Below are positions 10,111 through 19,259 of a stretch of DNA of 29,815 nucleotides, in pieces (position 1 is the first letter of the stretch; each line of letters begins with the position of its first letter). The translations under genes and the position numbers were made by a program. Source of the stretch: Haplomitrium mnioides (Eukaryota; Marchantiophyta; Haplomitriopsida; Calobryales); contig JBNGIS010033874.1 in NCBI GenBank assembly GCA_049999725.1, forward strand, positions 1 to 29,815. Reading direction: 5' to 3'. The notes under the pieces are model-generated. The model searched no databases. It was not told the DNA's origin and saw nothing but the letters and a program-made list of their open reading frames with translations.

Positions 10111-10797
10111 GACATAGGACGCAATGGTGGTGCAAATGTTGTACCAACCGAATCACGTAGGTGCACCTTTGTTTTCGTCACATTTAACCCATGCTTGGGT
10201 ATCTCCAAACCCCAAGCAAAAGGAGCGCAAGGTTTGGTAGGCCCAACGCTACCTTGTATGTGGCAAGCCCTCAACCCCACCAAGCCTTGTGAGCCTTGCA
10301 ATCCTATTGTACACTCATCTTTTGCTTGCTATTAGTCTTTTTCATTTATCTTTGGTTACACTCTTTATTGCACTTGTTGCCGCAATGTGGTAAAGGGTGC
10401 TAGGTTTAGAGCCTACCATATGACGCAACGTCACTAGGTTCCTAATGGGGAGACCTTGGACGCCCATGGTGGTGGAGAAGTTGCACTAATCAAACCACAT
10501 AGGGGCACCTCTGGTTTTGTTGCCTGAAACCCGGTCTTGCGTAGGCCCAACCCCCAAGCTGAAGGAATGGAAGGTTAGGCAAGCCAAACCCCACCTTTTG
10601 CCTGGCAAGCCCTCAACTCCACCAAGAGCGGTGAACCTCAAAATCATCTTTTACACTCGTTGCTTGCCATCCCATCTATTAGTCATTTTCAAATTTTGTT
10701 TTGTTTTGTTCCACTCTTTGTTGCACTTGCTGCCCCAATACGGCGAAGGGTGCTAGGTTTAGAGCCTACCACATGATGCAACATCACTAGGTTCAAC
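10111..10797. repeat. Tandem duplication of a roughly 345-bp unit
   Basis: Copy 1 (10111-10443) and copy 2 (10452-10797) share the start GGACGC..ATGGTGGTG, the middle CTGGCAAGCCCTCAACYCCACCAAG-like block and the end GGGTGCTAGGTTTAGAGCC followed by CTACCAYATGAYGCAACRTC. Matching points are offset by 341 bp at the start and 353 bp at the end, so small indels separate them. It directly follows the minisatellite. No coding function seen. Confidence 0.85.
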
Positions 10798-11068
10798 AAA
10801 GAAAGGTCTTCCACATAAAGGTGTGTGAGGCTGGTGTGTTGAAGGCCTAGATTTTGGTTGCTATACACCATGCAAAGGTAGGTAGCTCCAATGTTTAGGG
10901 CTCACAACGTACAAGGTAGGGTTGCTACAGAAGTCGACTTTAGGTTTGGCAACAAGGACTCTAAAGTCCATATTCATATGGACTTGAGGTTCCATTCTCA
11001 CATGCTCTTCCTCTTTAAAGTCTATGTTTTTTTGTCTTCTCTCATTTCTTTGTTTTTGCTCTATGTAG
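10798..11068. other. Intron-like spacer with short 24-bp-type units
   Basis: At 10965-11035 are two to three diverged members of the 24-bp palindromic family (AAAGTCCATATTCATATGGAC, then TTCCATTCTCACATG). From about 11020 to 11068 there is a T/C-rich tract ending CTCTATGTAG, a good candidate 3' splice site for the exon-like block at 11069. The rest shows nothing recognisable. Confidence 0.55.
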
Positions 11069-11623
11069 AGGAACAAAACATTTAAACGACAGCTTGCAAA
11101 AACATTGACGATAGCTGCCAAAGGGCAAAAAGATTGAGGGTCAAAAAAGCCCCAAAAGATTAAGACTATGCCCCGACACTTGTACTCTACCCTCCTGCTT
11201 TTTTGCTTCATTGCCAGAAAGCTAGAGAGTGGAAATGAAGGCAACAAAATGATGTTGCTACACCCTTCACTAAAGGAGTTGTTCAATACAAAGACAAAGA
11301 CTTAATGTCCTATGTTGATGGACTCAACGTGGCATTTTGCCAAGTCCACAAGTAGGCAAATGCTTGTCAGTTGAAGGGATTTATAAAACCTAGATGTTTT
11401 ACTTTGGAAATTGTAGATATTTCTTCTAGTAAAAACCTTTAGGAATGCAAACATAAAGATTCCGAACCCTTTACCAAAGATGACATTTTTTATATAGTTA
11501 CCTCTTTTGTAGTAATCACAACTTTTGATTTTTGGTCTTTTGTAATAATCCATTTTTTGCAACAATTTGGCATGGTTGAGGATGCATTTTTTGAGGTTTG
11601 TTGTGCCATCAACCATGGCTTCT
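11069..11623 (+). pseudogene. Decayed unknown gene, exon-like block B
   Basis: One plus-strand frame stays coding-like for about 550 bp with only a handful of stops. It includes KRLRVKKAPKD, TLVLYPPAFLLHCQKAREW, VATPFTKGVVQYKDKDLMSY, VDGLNVAFCQVHK, CQLKGFIKPRCFTLEIVDIS, and a hydrophobic end, TSFVVITTFDFWSFVIIHFL, followed by MVEDAFFEVCCAINHGF. The stops mostly fall where one transition would give Q, R or W. It is preceded by polypyrimidine-AG (11020-11068) and ends near GATAAGT at 11624, one change from the donor GTAAGT. I do not recognise the family. Joining to block A is inferred from strand and spacing; exact phases do not match cleanly. Confidence 0.5.
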
Positions 11624-11723
11624 GATAAGTTCTTTTTGATTTTTTTTGGTATTTTAGTTTATCTTGTTTAGTTTGCCTACACTATCTTTCAAGTGTTTGA
11701 TTTGTTTGTTTTTATTACTACAG

Positions 11724-12349
11724 AGACAAAAACAATGCTCATCATTCCTTTGGTCCAAGAATTTCTCATGCCTACAAGGATTGGACTGTGGGCTAATGGA
11801 CCAAGGAGGGCAAGAAGAGCATGAGGCTCTTCAACTTGCAAGTTGATGATGCTAGTAGTCATCTTCGGCAAATTATATGGAGTGTGTTTTGTTGCCCTAG
11901 TGTGTCGACGAAGCTAAAACATCCAAGAGATGATGCTTCTGTGAATGTTTATCAAAAGCCTCAAGCTTTGTATAATTTTTTCATTGACCATCTAACAATA
12001 GAGCAAGATTGGATCTTTGCTCTGAGTTTGACAAAAGCCTTGTTTGTGCTTTAAAGCTGATGCAAAATTGCATCACCGTGGAATATGGTGGACATCAATC
12101 TATCTATATTTTTTAGAGATTTTTTACGATGGCTTCTTTGCCATCAATGTGACCAAATCGCAGATAGTATATGCATACTACAAGGAACTAGTTCCTCTTG
12201 GCACTATAGGTACTACTGGTGATTTTGTTGCGATCTTTAGGGCTAGAAAGTCTTGGCATGACTCTCTAGCGGCTGCAAATGTTGAAGCTTATCAAGCAAT
12301 TAATTTAGATGAGACAATTCCTCTTGATATGGATAGAGATGTAGCATGA
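11724..12349 (+). pseudogene. Decayed unknown gene, 3'-terminal exon-like block
   Basis: After TTTTTATTACTACAG (acceptor at 11723) the frame reads DKNNAHHSFGPRISHAYKDW, a TAA at 11794, then KEGKKSMRLFNLQVDDASSH, KHPRDDASVNVYQKPQAL and LTIEQDWIFAL to about 12020. A frameshift leads to FDKSLVCALKLMQNCITVEYG; another near 12100 leads to EIFYDGFFAINVTKSQIVYA, RARKSWHDSLAAANVEAYQA, and the C-terminus DETIPLDMDRDVA with a TGA at 12347-12349. The last 80 residues are uninterrupted. With the following AATAAA it looks like the final exon of a gene. No family recognised. Confidence 0.55.
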
Positions 12350-12395
12350 GACTGATGTAATTTTTGTACATAAATAAAATATTTTTTTCACAAAA
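12350..12395 (+). terminator. Polyadenylation-type 3' end of the decayed gene
   Basis: Following the TGA at 12347 are TGTAATTTTTGTACATAAATAAAATATTT-like elements: a U/G-rich TTTTTGTA upstream element and AATAAA at 12373-12378. This is the normal arrangement of a plant 3' UTR, and its position 24 bases after the stop supports the plus-strand gene model. Confidence 0.5.
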
Positions 12396-12659
12396 TATTA
12401 TTTGATTTGTCTTCGTTCTTGTTGCATTCTAAATCCAATTTAAGTTTTCTCTTTATGATTCAATATCTTGCACAAAATTATTTCTGAACAAAACATATTG
12501 GTTTTCATAAAAACTAGCAACAAAATCTATGATGGCATGGAAGCTCCCTTTCTTTTTTTCTCAATTTCTGTTCAAGTTTTCTTCAATCCTAAGTTTTTGT
12601 AGCTTCTTCTTAGAAGAGCTTTAGAAATCCCTACTTCCAAGTACTAAGCAGTATGTGCT
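12396..12659. other. AT-rich spacer
   Basis: Nothing recognisable between the 3' end of the decayed gene and the next palindromic array. Confidence 0.5.
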
Positions 12660-12812
12660 CGTCTCGGCTTTAGTTGTCCATGCATACATGGGCTTTACTT
12701 GTTCAAGCTTGCGTGGGCTTCAATTATCCCTATGTGAATGGACCTTATCAAACAAAACGTCCCTACACATGGGCTTCAATTGTCCATACGCACATAGGCT
12801 TCAATAGTATTT
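12660..12812. repeat. 25-bp palindromic tandem array C
   Basis: About five units with GGCTT anchors at 12666, 12691, 12716, 12741 (GACCT), 12772 and 12797: a 25-bp period with one 31-bp unit. Units look like GGGCTTCAATTGTCCATACG followed by CACATA. The core GTCCATRC..GCATGG links it to arrays A and B, with one extra base per unit and a different spacer. Confidence 0.75.
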
Positions 12813-13427
12813 TCACAATTTTGCTTCAACAATCCTCTTGTGCTTACACTGTAGGATTCTAGTTCAAAGTTTCTTTTGATAAAATTTGAAATTTCTATCA
12901 AATTTTTAAATTAATGATATTATTGTTAGTTTTGAAAGTATTTAGCAACAAATGATGTGTACATTTCTTATATATTTTGTTTGGTGATGCTCATACTTTT
13001 AAAAAAAGAAATTATAAAAGCAATTTTGATAAAATTCTTATAAAAAGATTTTTTAATACATTGTGCACTCCAAATGAGCCATTTTGATATATAAAGTTAC
13101 TTCTTTTTTTTGCAAACGAATATTACTAGCATCAAATTCATGATTTCTTATGTTAAAATTTCAAATTTGGTTTTTGTGATCGCCAAATGAAACAAAAACT
13201 AGTAGTGGTTCCTGGTTCAAAGTAGCGGTTGTTATAAGTACTTGCTAGCAAATTGTTTTCATAAGTTTTCCTCCCTCTTAAAATATTCACAAAGAAAATA
13301 AATAAAAAATTCTCATCTTAGTCTCCTAATCTACTTTCAATTTCAGAATTTTGTCATCATTTTGCAAATTTCTCTCTTTTTACCTCTTTGCAATGTATTC
13401 TAATCTATACACATGTTTTTCCTATAG
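12813..13427. other. AT-rich sequence with a dispersed repeat at 13197-13231
   Basis: Mostly AT-rich sequence with no gene. At 13197-13231 the segment TGGTTCAAAGTAGCGGTTGTT repeats, in the same orientation, the sequence at 24-42 of the window, and matches the inverted copy near 228-250. A T/C-rich tract ending TTTTTCCTATAG at 13427 is a candidate 3' splice site. Confidence 0.55.
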
Positions 13428-13770
13428 GCCTCTGTGCACATTATTGAATCAGAAAAACATAATAGGCTTTCTAACAAGAACAGAAAGTGAAGAATATTGG
13501 AGCCTATGGACTTGCAACGCAAAGATTGAAGTAGCAACATTTGTGGAAAATAGATTGAGAAGACCTTGATTGATCGAGAGATTGTCCCAATAATCAATCT
13601 ATACAAAGAAGGAGACATTTTTGAAAATTTTGGTTTGAGACTCAATTCTCTAGGAAGCTTTGAAAAACGAGCAAATTTTTTAAGACAAAAGATCACCAAA
13701 GTCATAGAAGGCTGGTGAAATAGAAGAATCATTCAATAAATCAAACGTGAACCAAGATGGATAAGGTATA
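13428..13770 (+). pseudogene. Exon-like fragment of an unknown decayed gene
   Basis: Following the candidate acceptor TTTTTCCTATAG, the plus strand reads ESEEYWSLWTCNAKIEVATF and VENRLRR. After a one-base shift it continues LIDREIVPIINLYKEGDIF, LRLNSLGSFEKRANFLRQKI, KVIEGW, a TGA, NRRIIQ, a TAA, and KREPRWIRYMM. Composition is coding-like (amphipathic, charged), and both later stops fall in positions where CAA or TGG would read through. The coding signal ends at the start of the copia copy 2 LTR (13771), so the rest of the gene was probably separated by that insertion. Family not recognised. Confidence 0.5.
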
Positions 13771-13978
13771 TGATGGTAAGAAAAATTTCCTCTCCTCTTT
13801 TCTCTTCTCTCTTAATCTCAATATATGAATACATGTGTAATGTTGCTCATAGGTTTTAAAAATATTTGTGCTAATCTCATAGGATTAGTATTAACAATAA
13901 CCCTAGTTATATGCACTAATCATAGGTTAAGACCTAATTATAGATTAGCTTATTTATCTTACTATATATAGTGTAACA
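13771..13978 (-). repeat. 3' LTR of copia copy 2
   Basis: About 208 bp, TGATGGTAAG...GTGTAACA on the plus strand, homologous to 3145-3362, with shared TCTCTTCTCTCT and CACTAATCATAGGTTAAG-like blocks. On the minus strand the terminus TGTTACAC follows the polypurine tract CCAAAGGAGAG (13979-13990). TG...CA ends are intact. The left boundary is inferred from alignment with copy 1. Confidence 0.65.
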
Positions 13979-14267
13979 CTCTCCTTTGGTTATAACATGA
14001 AGAATGTTGTAAACACACGTAAGATAAATACAAAACCTATGATAAAATATTGCCAACACTACTAAAGAAATCCATATGAAGAATAGAAGTGTTGCTTCAT
14101 TAAAACCCTCTCAAACTTTTGCGAGGGAAAGAGAACAACCACCATTTATACATGGATAAATATGTCATAAAGTCACAAGATATAGAGAAGAAATAATAAG
14201 GAGAAAGACGACTGCAGGCCATATATATAAACAAAGAATAATCAAGTGATGTTCTGAAACATGCTAT
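13979..14267 (-). other. Copia copy 2 polypurine tract and 3' non-coding region
   Basis: Homologous to 3363-3650 of copy 1, including GGTTATAACATGAAGAATGT and the CATTAAAACC..CTC block. It has no complete domain. It is cut at 14267 by the chromovirus insertion and resumes at 24377. Confidence 0.7.
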
Positions 14268-14867
14268 TGTAACTCTACACACATACATTACACATCAAAA
14301 ATTAGCACAAACATAACGTATACAAGAGTAGCGCATAAAGAACTTCAAGAACCCACAAGGTAAGAGATGCCCAACAAGGCCTTCTCCCTTCTTTATATAC
14401 TAAGTAAAAAGCAATTTGGTTACATAGGTGGCGAAACCCCATTGGTTTCTTTTCTATCCTTTTCTAATTGGACCACCCTTTTACCTCTCTCATTGATTGG
14501 ACCACCTTTTACTTTTATTCTCCTTCTGCCACGTGTCTTTATCTTTAGAACCTTCCATTTCTCTTTAGTTCTACTTTTGCCATGTGTCCTTATCTTAGAA
14601 CCTTCTATTTGCTTTAATCCTCCGCTTGCCACGTGTCCTTATCCTCTTCTAAAGTGCCTTTGCTTTCACTTTAATTCGTTGACTTCCTCTCCTCTTGCCA
14701 CGTGTCAATAGCACTCACTTTAATTTGTTGACTTTCTCTCTTCTTGCCACGTGTCACTTTCTCTATAATAGCACTTTCTTTTTGATACTCTAACTTAATA
14801 ATGGCTTTCTAGATATAGTTGTTGCTATTTTTTTAGCAGTTGCTTACTAAAGTTGGTGATTGTTACA
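14268..14867 (-). repeat. 3' LTR of the chromovirus
   Basis: 600 bp with TGTAAC/GTTACA termini. On the minus strand it contains U3 with the GACACGTGGC-type repeats, a TATATAAA box (14392-14399) and the R/U5 end towards 14268. It carries GCTATTTTTTTAGCAGTTGC-like sequence near 14824, about 18 bp of which is missing from the other LTR. Open frames across it are on the opposite strand to the element and not supported as genes. Confidence 0.93.
14528..14755. promoter_or_regulatory. Array of five G-box/ABRE-like units in the LTR
   Basis: GCCACGTGTC or a near match occurs at 14528-14537, 14579-14588 (GCCATGTGTC), 14628-14637, 14697-14706 and 14746-14755, spaced 51, 49, 69 and 49 bp. CACGTG cores with flanking GCC/GTC are classical plant G-box/ABRE sites for bZIP and bHLH factors. 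TTGACT/TTGACTT W-box-like cores lie between the last units. They fall in U3 of the minus-strand element, upstream of its TATA box, as an enhancer would. The other LTR keeps matches at 24055, 24155, 24224 (CACATG) and 24273. Confidence 0.6.
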
Positions 14868-14882
14868 ATCCTCCCCCCTTTT
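14868..14882 (-). other. Polypurine tract of the chromovirus
   Basis: Minus strand reads AAAAGGGGGGAGGAT immediately before the 3' LTR terminus TGTAAC. A purine run touching the 3' LTR is the plus-strand DNA primer site of LTR retrotransposons. It lies just after the end of the chromodomain frame. Confidence 0.85.
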
Positions 14883-16434
14883 AATAGGCAACGTCCTCGT
14901 TGCAAGGAAGAGAGGTCTCAAAAGATTGAACAAGCGCGGATGCATCAGCCAAATTCTCCAAGGGCTTCCAAGTAGCTTCATAAAGTGGGTAACCTTTCCA
15001 ACGAACCAAATATTCGACAATCGCACAACGACCACGACGCCGTGTACGTTTCTTCAAGAGTTGGTCCACCTCAAACTCTTCATGACCATCAATAAGCTCA
15101 GGTGGTGGAGAGGGTTCTTGGGTACTTGTAAAAGAGGAAGAACGCGGAACAAAAGCCCATAATAAAGAGACATGAAAGACTGGATGAATCGTCATGTGAG
15201 AGGGTAAAACCAGCTGATAGGCCACTTCACCAATACGAGCAGAGATAGAAAAAGGACACATAAAGCGAGCACTAAGCTTGCGAGAATGAAGCAAAGGAAG
15301 ATTGGAAGTAGAGAGCCAGACTCAATCACCTACAGCAAAAGTCACCTCCCGACGATGAGCATCCGCATATTGTTTTTGCCGATTACGAGCCACTGCAAGG
15401 TTCCCAAGTCAAATGCCATGGTGTAGACAATGAAGAAAATCATCAGCTGCTGGACTCTTGGAGGTGGGCGGTGATGCCGAATGAAGACTAGAAATCGTGG
15501 TTGGATGCTCACCGTACATCAAGAAGAAAGATGTGGCTCTTGTAGAACTGTTGATAGAGTTATTGTAAGAAAACTCTACAAGGGGTAGTAGCCAATCCTA
15601 TTCTGTTTGTTCTTCCAAGGTAAAGGCTCGTAGCATATCTTCAATTGTACGATTGGCCCGTTCAGTTTCACCATCCGATTCAGGGTGGTAGACAGTCGAC
15701 ATAGCCAATTTGGTTTTTAATAGGCCAAAGATTGTGCGCCAAAACATGCTGGTGAATTGAGTCCCACGATCAGAAATAATGACTTTAGAAAGACCATGAT
15801 GAGAGTACACTGCTTCCAAATAAATGCGAGCTAACTCAGGGGCTGTTACTGACTTGGTCATTGGGCGAATATGGATCATTTTACTAAGTTTGTCCACAAA
15901 AACAACAATAGCGTCATAACCTGTAGAAGTACGTGGTAACTCGTAGACAATGTCCATACTCACATGTTCCCATCGTTGATTGGGGATGGGAAGTAGTTGT
16001 AATAAGCCTCCATGTTTAAGATTGGTAGATTTGTTTTGTTGACAAGCCAAACAACTCCGAACATATGCCTCCACATCTTGGTGCATCTTAGGTCAGTAAT
16101 AAACACGTTGAAGACTATCCAATGTCTTCTCAACTCCAACATGTCCACCAATAGCACAATCATGTGCTTCATGCAAAACTTCAGAGCGAAGCGTAATATT
16201 ATTAGGGACCCAAACCTTATTTTGGAAGAAAATCAAACCTTGTACCGTTTTTACCAACTTCTTTTGTTGTGCAACAATTATCTCTTCATCTTCCTTGACT
16301 GGGGCCAACATTTTCGACCACCATGTAGGATGTATGGCAACTTCTGACAAGATGTTGAGTTGAGGCATGCGGGTCAAAGCATCTGCAATTTGTTGTTTTC
16401 CTTCCACATACATTATCTTCATGTGAAAGCGTTG
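14881..16434 (-). pseudogene. Chromovirus RNase H end, integrase and chromodomain
   Basis: Minus-strand frame resuming after the nested insert. First the RNase H end (QRFHMKIMYVEGKQQIADAL, 16434-16380); then the zinc-binding HHCC region (HEAHDCAIGGH ... SCLACQQNK); then the integrase core with MDIVYELP, SDRGTQF and SDGETERANR, supplying the D, D and E catalytic residues (about 15985-15650). The C-terminal part (15294-14881) ends in a chromodomain: HEEFEVDQLL, CAIVEYLVRWKGYPLYEATW and KPLENL, the module that directs integration to modified chromatin. All segments share one frame, but stops at about 16090, 15598, 15407 and 15342 interrupt it. RNase H is physically split by the 16440-20291 insertion. 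Confidence 0.92.
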
Positions 16435-16811
16435 TCACCTGTTAGGGTCCAGGATGGGAATTAAAGATGTACGCAAGGAGAGGCAAAGGAGGAAGAAGTT
16501 AAGGAAAATGAAGAGAGCAAGCAGGCGAACGGCAGAAATGGCGAACAACAGACTCTGTCAAATTAGAAGGACGAAAGATTCTCAGAAGTTGAATCCAAAG
16601 ACTTTTATAATTTCTAGTTGGAAAACTTTTATTATATTTAAAGTAGAAAATCTTCTTTAGGATCAAAAACTGCAATTGTAGGAATAGCATGTGTTTTCTG
16701 AATTTCAGGTACCAATCGAATCTAGCAACAGATCACTCAAGGACAACAACAGCTCAGATATGCGCAATGGAGATAAACAGAGAATAACGCTTCAGCAAGA
16801 AGAAGATAAGG

Positions 16812-16877
16812 AAGTCAGTATGTTCGTAAGTCAGGTGTGTGAGTAAGTCAGTATGTTTGTAAGTCAGGTGTGTGAGT
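16812..16877. repeat. 33-bp tandem duplication
   Basis: Two adjacent 33-bp units starting AAGTCAGTATGTTCGTAAG at 16812 and AAGTCAGTATGTTTGTAAG at 16845, differing at one base. They lie inside the solo-LTR-like insert. Confidence 0.95.
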
Positions 16878-19248
16878 ATAGATAGTAATGTATAGAGGTG
16901 TACCTGTTCGTGTGTGTTGTTCCTAGATTTTTGGAGAATATTATAGGTTAGTAAATAATAAATATAATAGTAAATATTTAGTAAAATATTAAGAAATTGC
17001 TAACTATACCTAAGCTACCAGCCAAGCCAAGGAGAAAAAAAAAGTGGGGCTAAAATGGATGAAGAGGATCATTTTGATCCAACGGGATAGGTTGAAAGTG
17101 GAATTCCCGCCGGTGGGAATTAGGGCCACTTTAATAAAGAGAAAAGAAAGAAAGGAGTCTCTCTCTCTCTGTCTTGCGCGGCGCAGTTTTGGTGAAGATA
17201 TCGGGGGGTGCTGGCAGCTCAATGTAATTTTTTTGAAGATGTGCTTTGGTGAAGATTTCTTGGTTGGAGAAGGCGTGAAGGACCTTGGTGAAGAAATATC
17301 AACCTTTACAAAGACCTTTACATGGACTTTAGGTGGCCTCAAAATGTGCGAGACTCTTGAGAAAAATTCTGGATCAAGAGGGAGACGAAATGGAGGAGCG
17401 GAGTCTGCAAGCGTTGTACTGGTTCTATTCTGCGACTTGTGATATGAATGCGGATGATGTCTTCACGCTGGAGTAGTACAAAAGAGGTCCAATTCTTTAT
17501 ACGGAGTAATATGGTTCCAGCAGTTCAGCAACCTGGAGAGCATGCCCTGGCGACAAGCACTCAGTTGATTGCAGCGATGGAGTGCAATGAAATGCTGTAA
17601 AGGATATTTGGTGGAGCCTATGGTGCTGTTTTGATTCCTTCTCACAGGAAAAAAGTATGGAGGGAGATCGTATTGGATTCTGCGTATGCATGTTGGGTGA
17701 GGCTGGAGGAAAGGGCGACGTGAATAAGATTGGAGAGGCAGGAAGATTGTAATATCGTGAGAGCAGCGGCAGCATTCGCTGAGGCCATAAAAAAGAGAAA
17801 GAAAAAATACATTCCTCGCGTGTGCATCTCCTAGTTGGTTTTGCTGCTGCCTCAAGAGCGAGAAATCGCCCCTATACACCAGGCGATATGACTGTGCTAC
17901 AGTCAGGCTAGTGGAAGAGATCGCGCCGACATCGACGAAGCGCTAGGTGCTGCACCCCCGATTCCAGTGGAGAAAGTGCCATCGCAGCCTCAATGATCGT
18001 CAGTTTTTTTTCGGGTGGCAATGTGATGTGAAGTTGCCTTCCTGGCAAGGAGGACAGAAAATTATAGGCCTGGGGGAGTGACAAGAATCTGTGAACGCAG
18101 GTGGACGATGAAGAATTGAGGACTGAGAAAAATACGGGAGGTATATTTGGACGGGTTGATCAATCAGCAATGATTAATTAGAGGATATTCGGGAAGGAGG
18201 ACATTCGCTCAGTGGAGCAAATTTCGTAGGAGCATTCGAGGGAGGAGTATTCTCGTAGCGTAGAAGGGCCAATTCGAACATTGCAGCCACCGAACTCAAG
18301 TGTGGCACATTTGTATTGGGATTCCATTGAGCATGGAGTCTGCGGGGTCGTCCGGATCGAGCAGGCGCAGGGGGCAGCCTTCGCGTAGAGGGACTTGATT
18401 GCCTGGGAAGGGAACCGGTGAGACAAAGAGCTTGGTGAAAGAAGATCGAGGCAGTAGAGGAGTTTGATTAAGCCATCGATAAATCGGATCCCAGCCAGAT
18501 TCTTAGAACGTCGGAGGATCCCTCGCAGCGCCTGTCCGCCTCAGATCCCAGACCTGTGGGTGAATTGAAGGAGGGGCTGAATCGCTCAGGAGTGGATCCT
18601 GCAGGTACCTAGAGATCAACCGCAAGGGGAGCGCTGATCGATGGAGGCTAGATCACGAGGAGGCAGGATAGAGAATTGGCGTAGTGGATGTTGTTGCAGA
18701 ACTGGATCGATCGGGGATGGGTTCGTAGTAGGATTGAATGTGGAAGAGGGGAGGTCTGGGCAACTGCCATGGTGACGAGGGAAGGAGATAACAGAATACT
18801 TACGACTGAAGTGGATTTGTTGTGGAAGTGTCGCCTGCTGACTAAGGTTGTGGTCAAGTGCATGGCAGTGGCTGCGCATAAATCAGCTAACCAACTCCCT
18901 GAGCTTGACTATCGCATGGAGGTAGAGCCCGGATCATTCACACCGATTTTAGCTTGAAGTGGAGGGGTAGGAAGTGACGGTTCAGATTGGGTAGGACAAG
19001 GAGTAGCTGAGGAGGGACCATGCTACTGAATGGGGAAACAACTAGGCCGATTATGGAGTCTCGCCCAGTCAGACGTTGTGCTGTAATGGATCTTTCTGAT
19101 GAGTAACCGTGGATTAGAGGTGTTGGGAGAAGTGGAACAAAAGCTGAAACAAAAGCTGAAGGAACGAGGAGCCACCGATTGTGGATGAGGCGCGCGCCAG
19201 TTAGTTTGCATGGACGTGATATAGTTACCGTTGGGATATGGCGAAGTG

Positions 19249-19259
19249 TATATATATTA
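19249..19259 (+). promoter_or_regulatory. TATA-like box in the solo-LTR-like insert
   Basis: TATATATATTA lies about 1 kb from the right end of the insert, after a GC-richer stretch. In an LTR this would be the promoter at the U3/R junction. The motif is also AT-rich on the other strand, so orientation is not certain. Confidence 0.3.

Noticed and set aside
9949-10335. Plus- and minus-strand frames of 125-128 codons across the end of the minisatellite
   Set aside because: Both strands are open because of the GC-rich repeat; the frames cross the repeat boundary without any change in character or any known domain.
14367-14711. 114-codon plus-strand frame present in both chromovirus LTRs (also 23894-24238)
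   Set aside because: Its presence in both copies is explained by LTR identity, and it runs opposite to the element's transcription with no recognisable domain.
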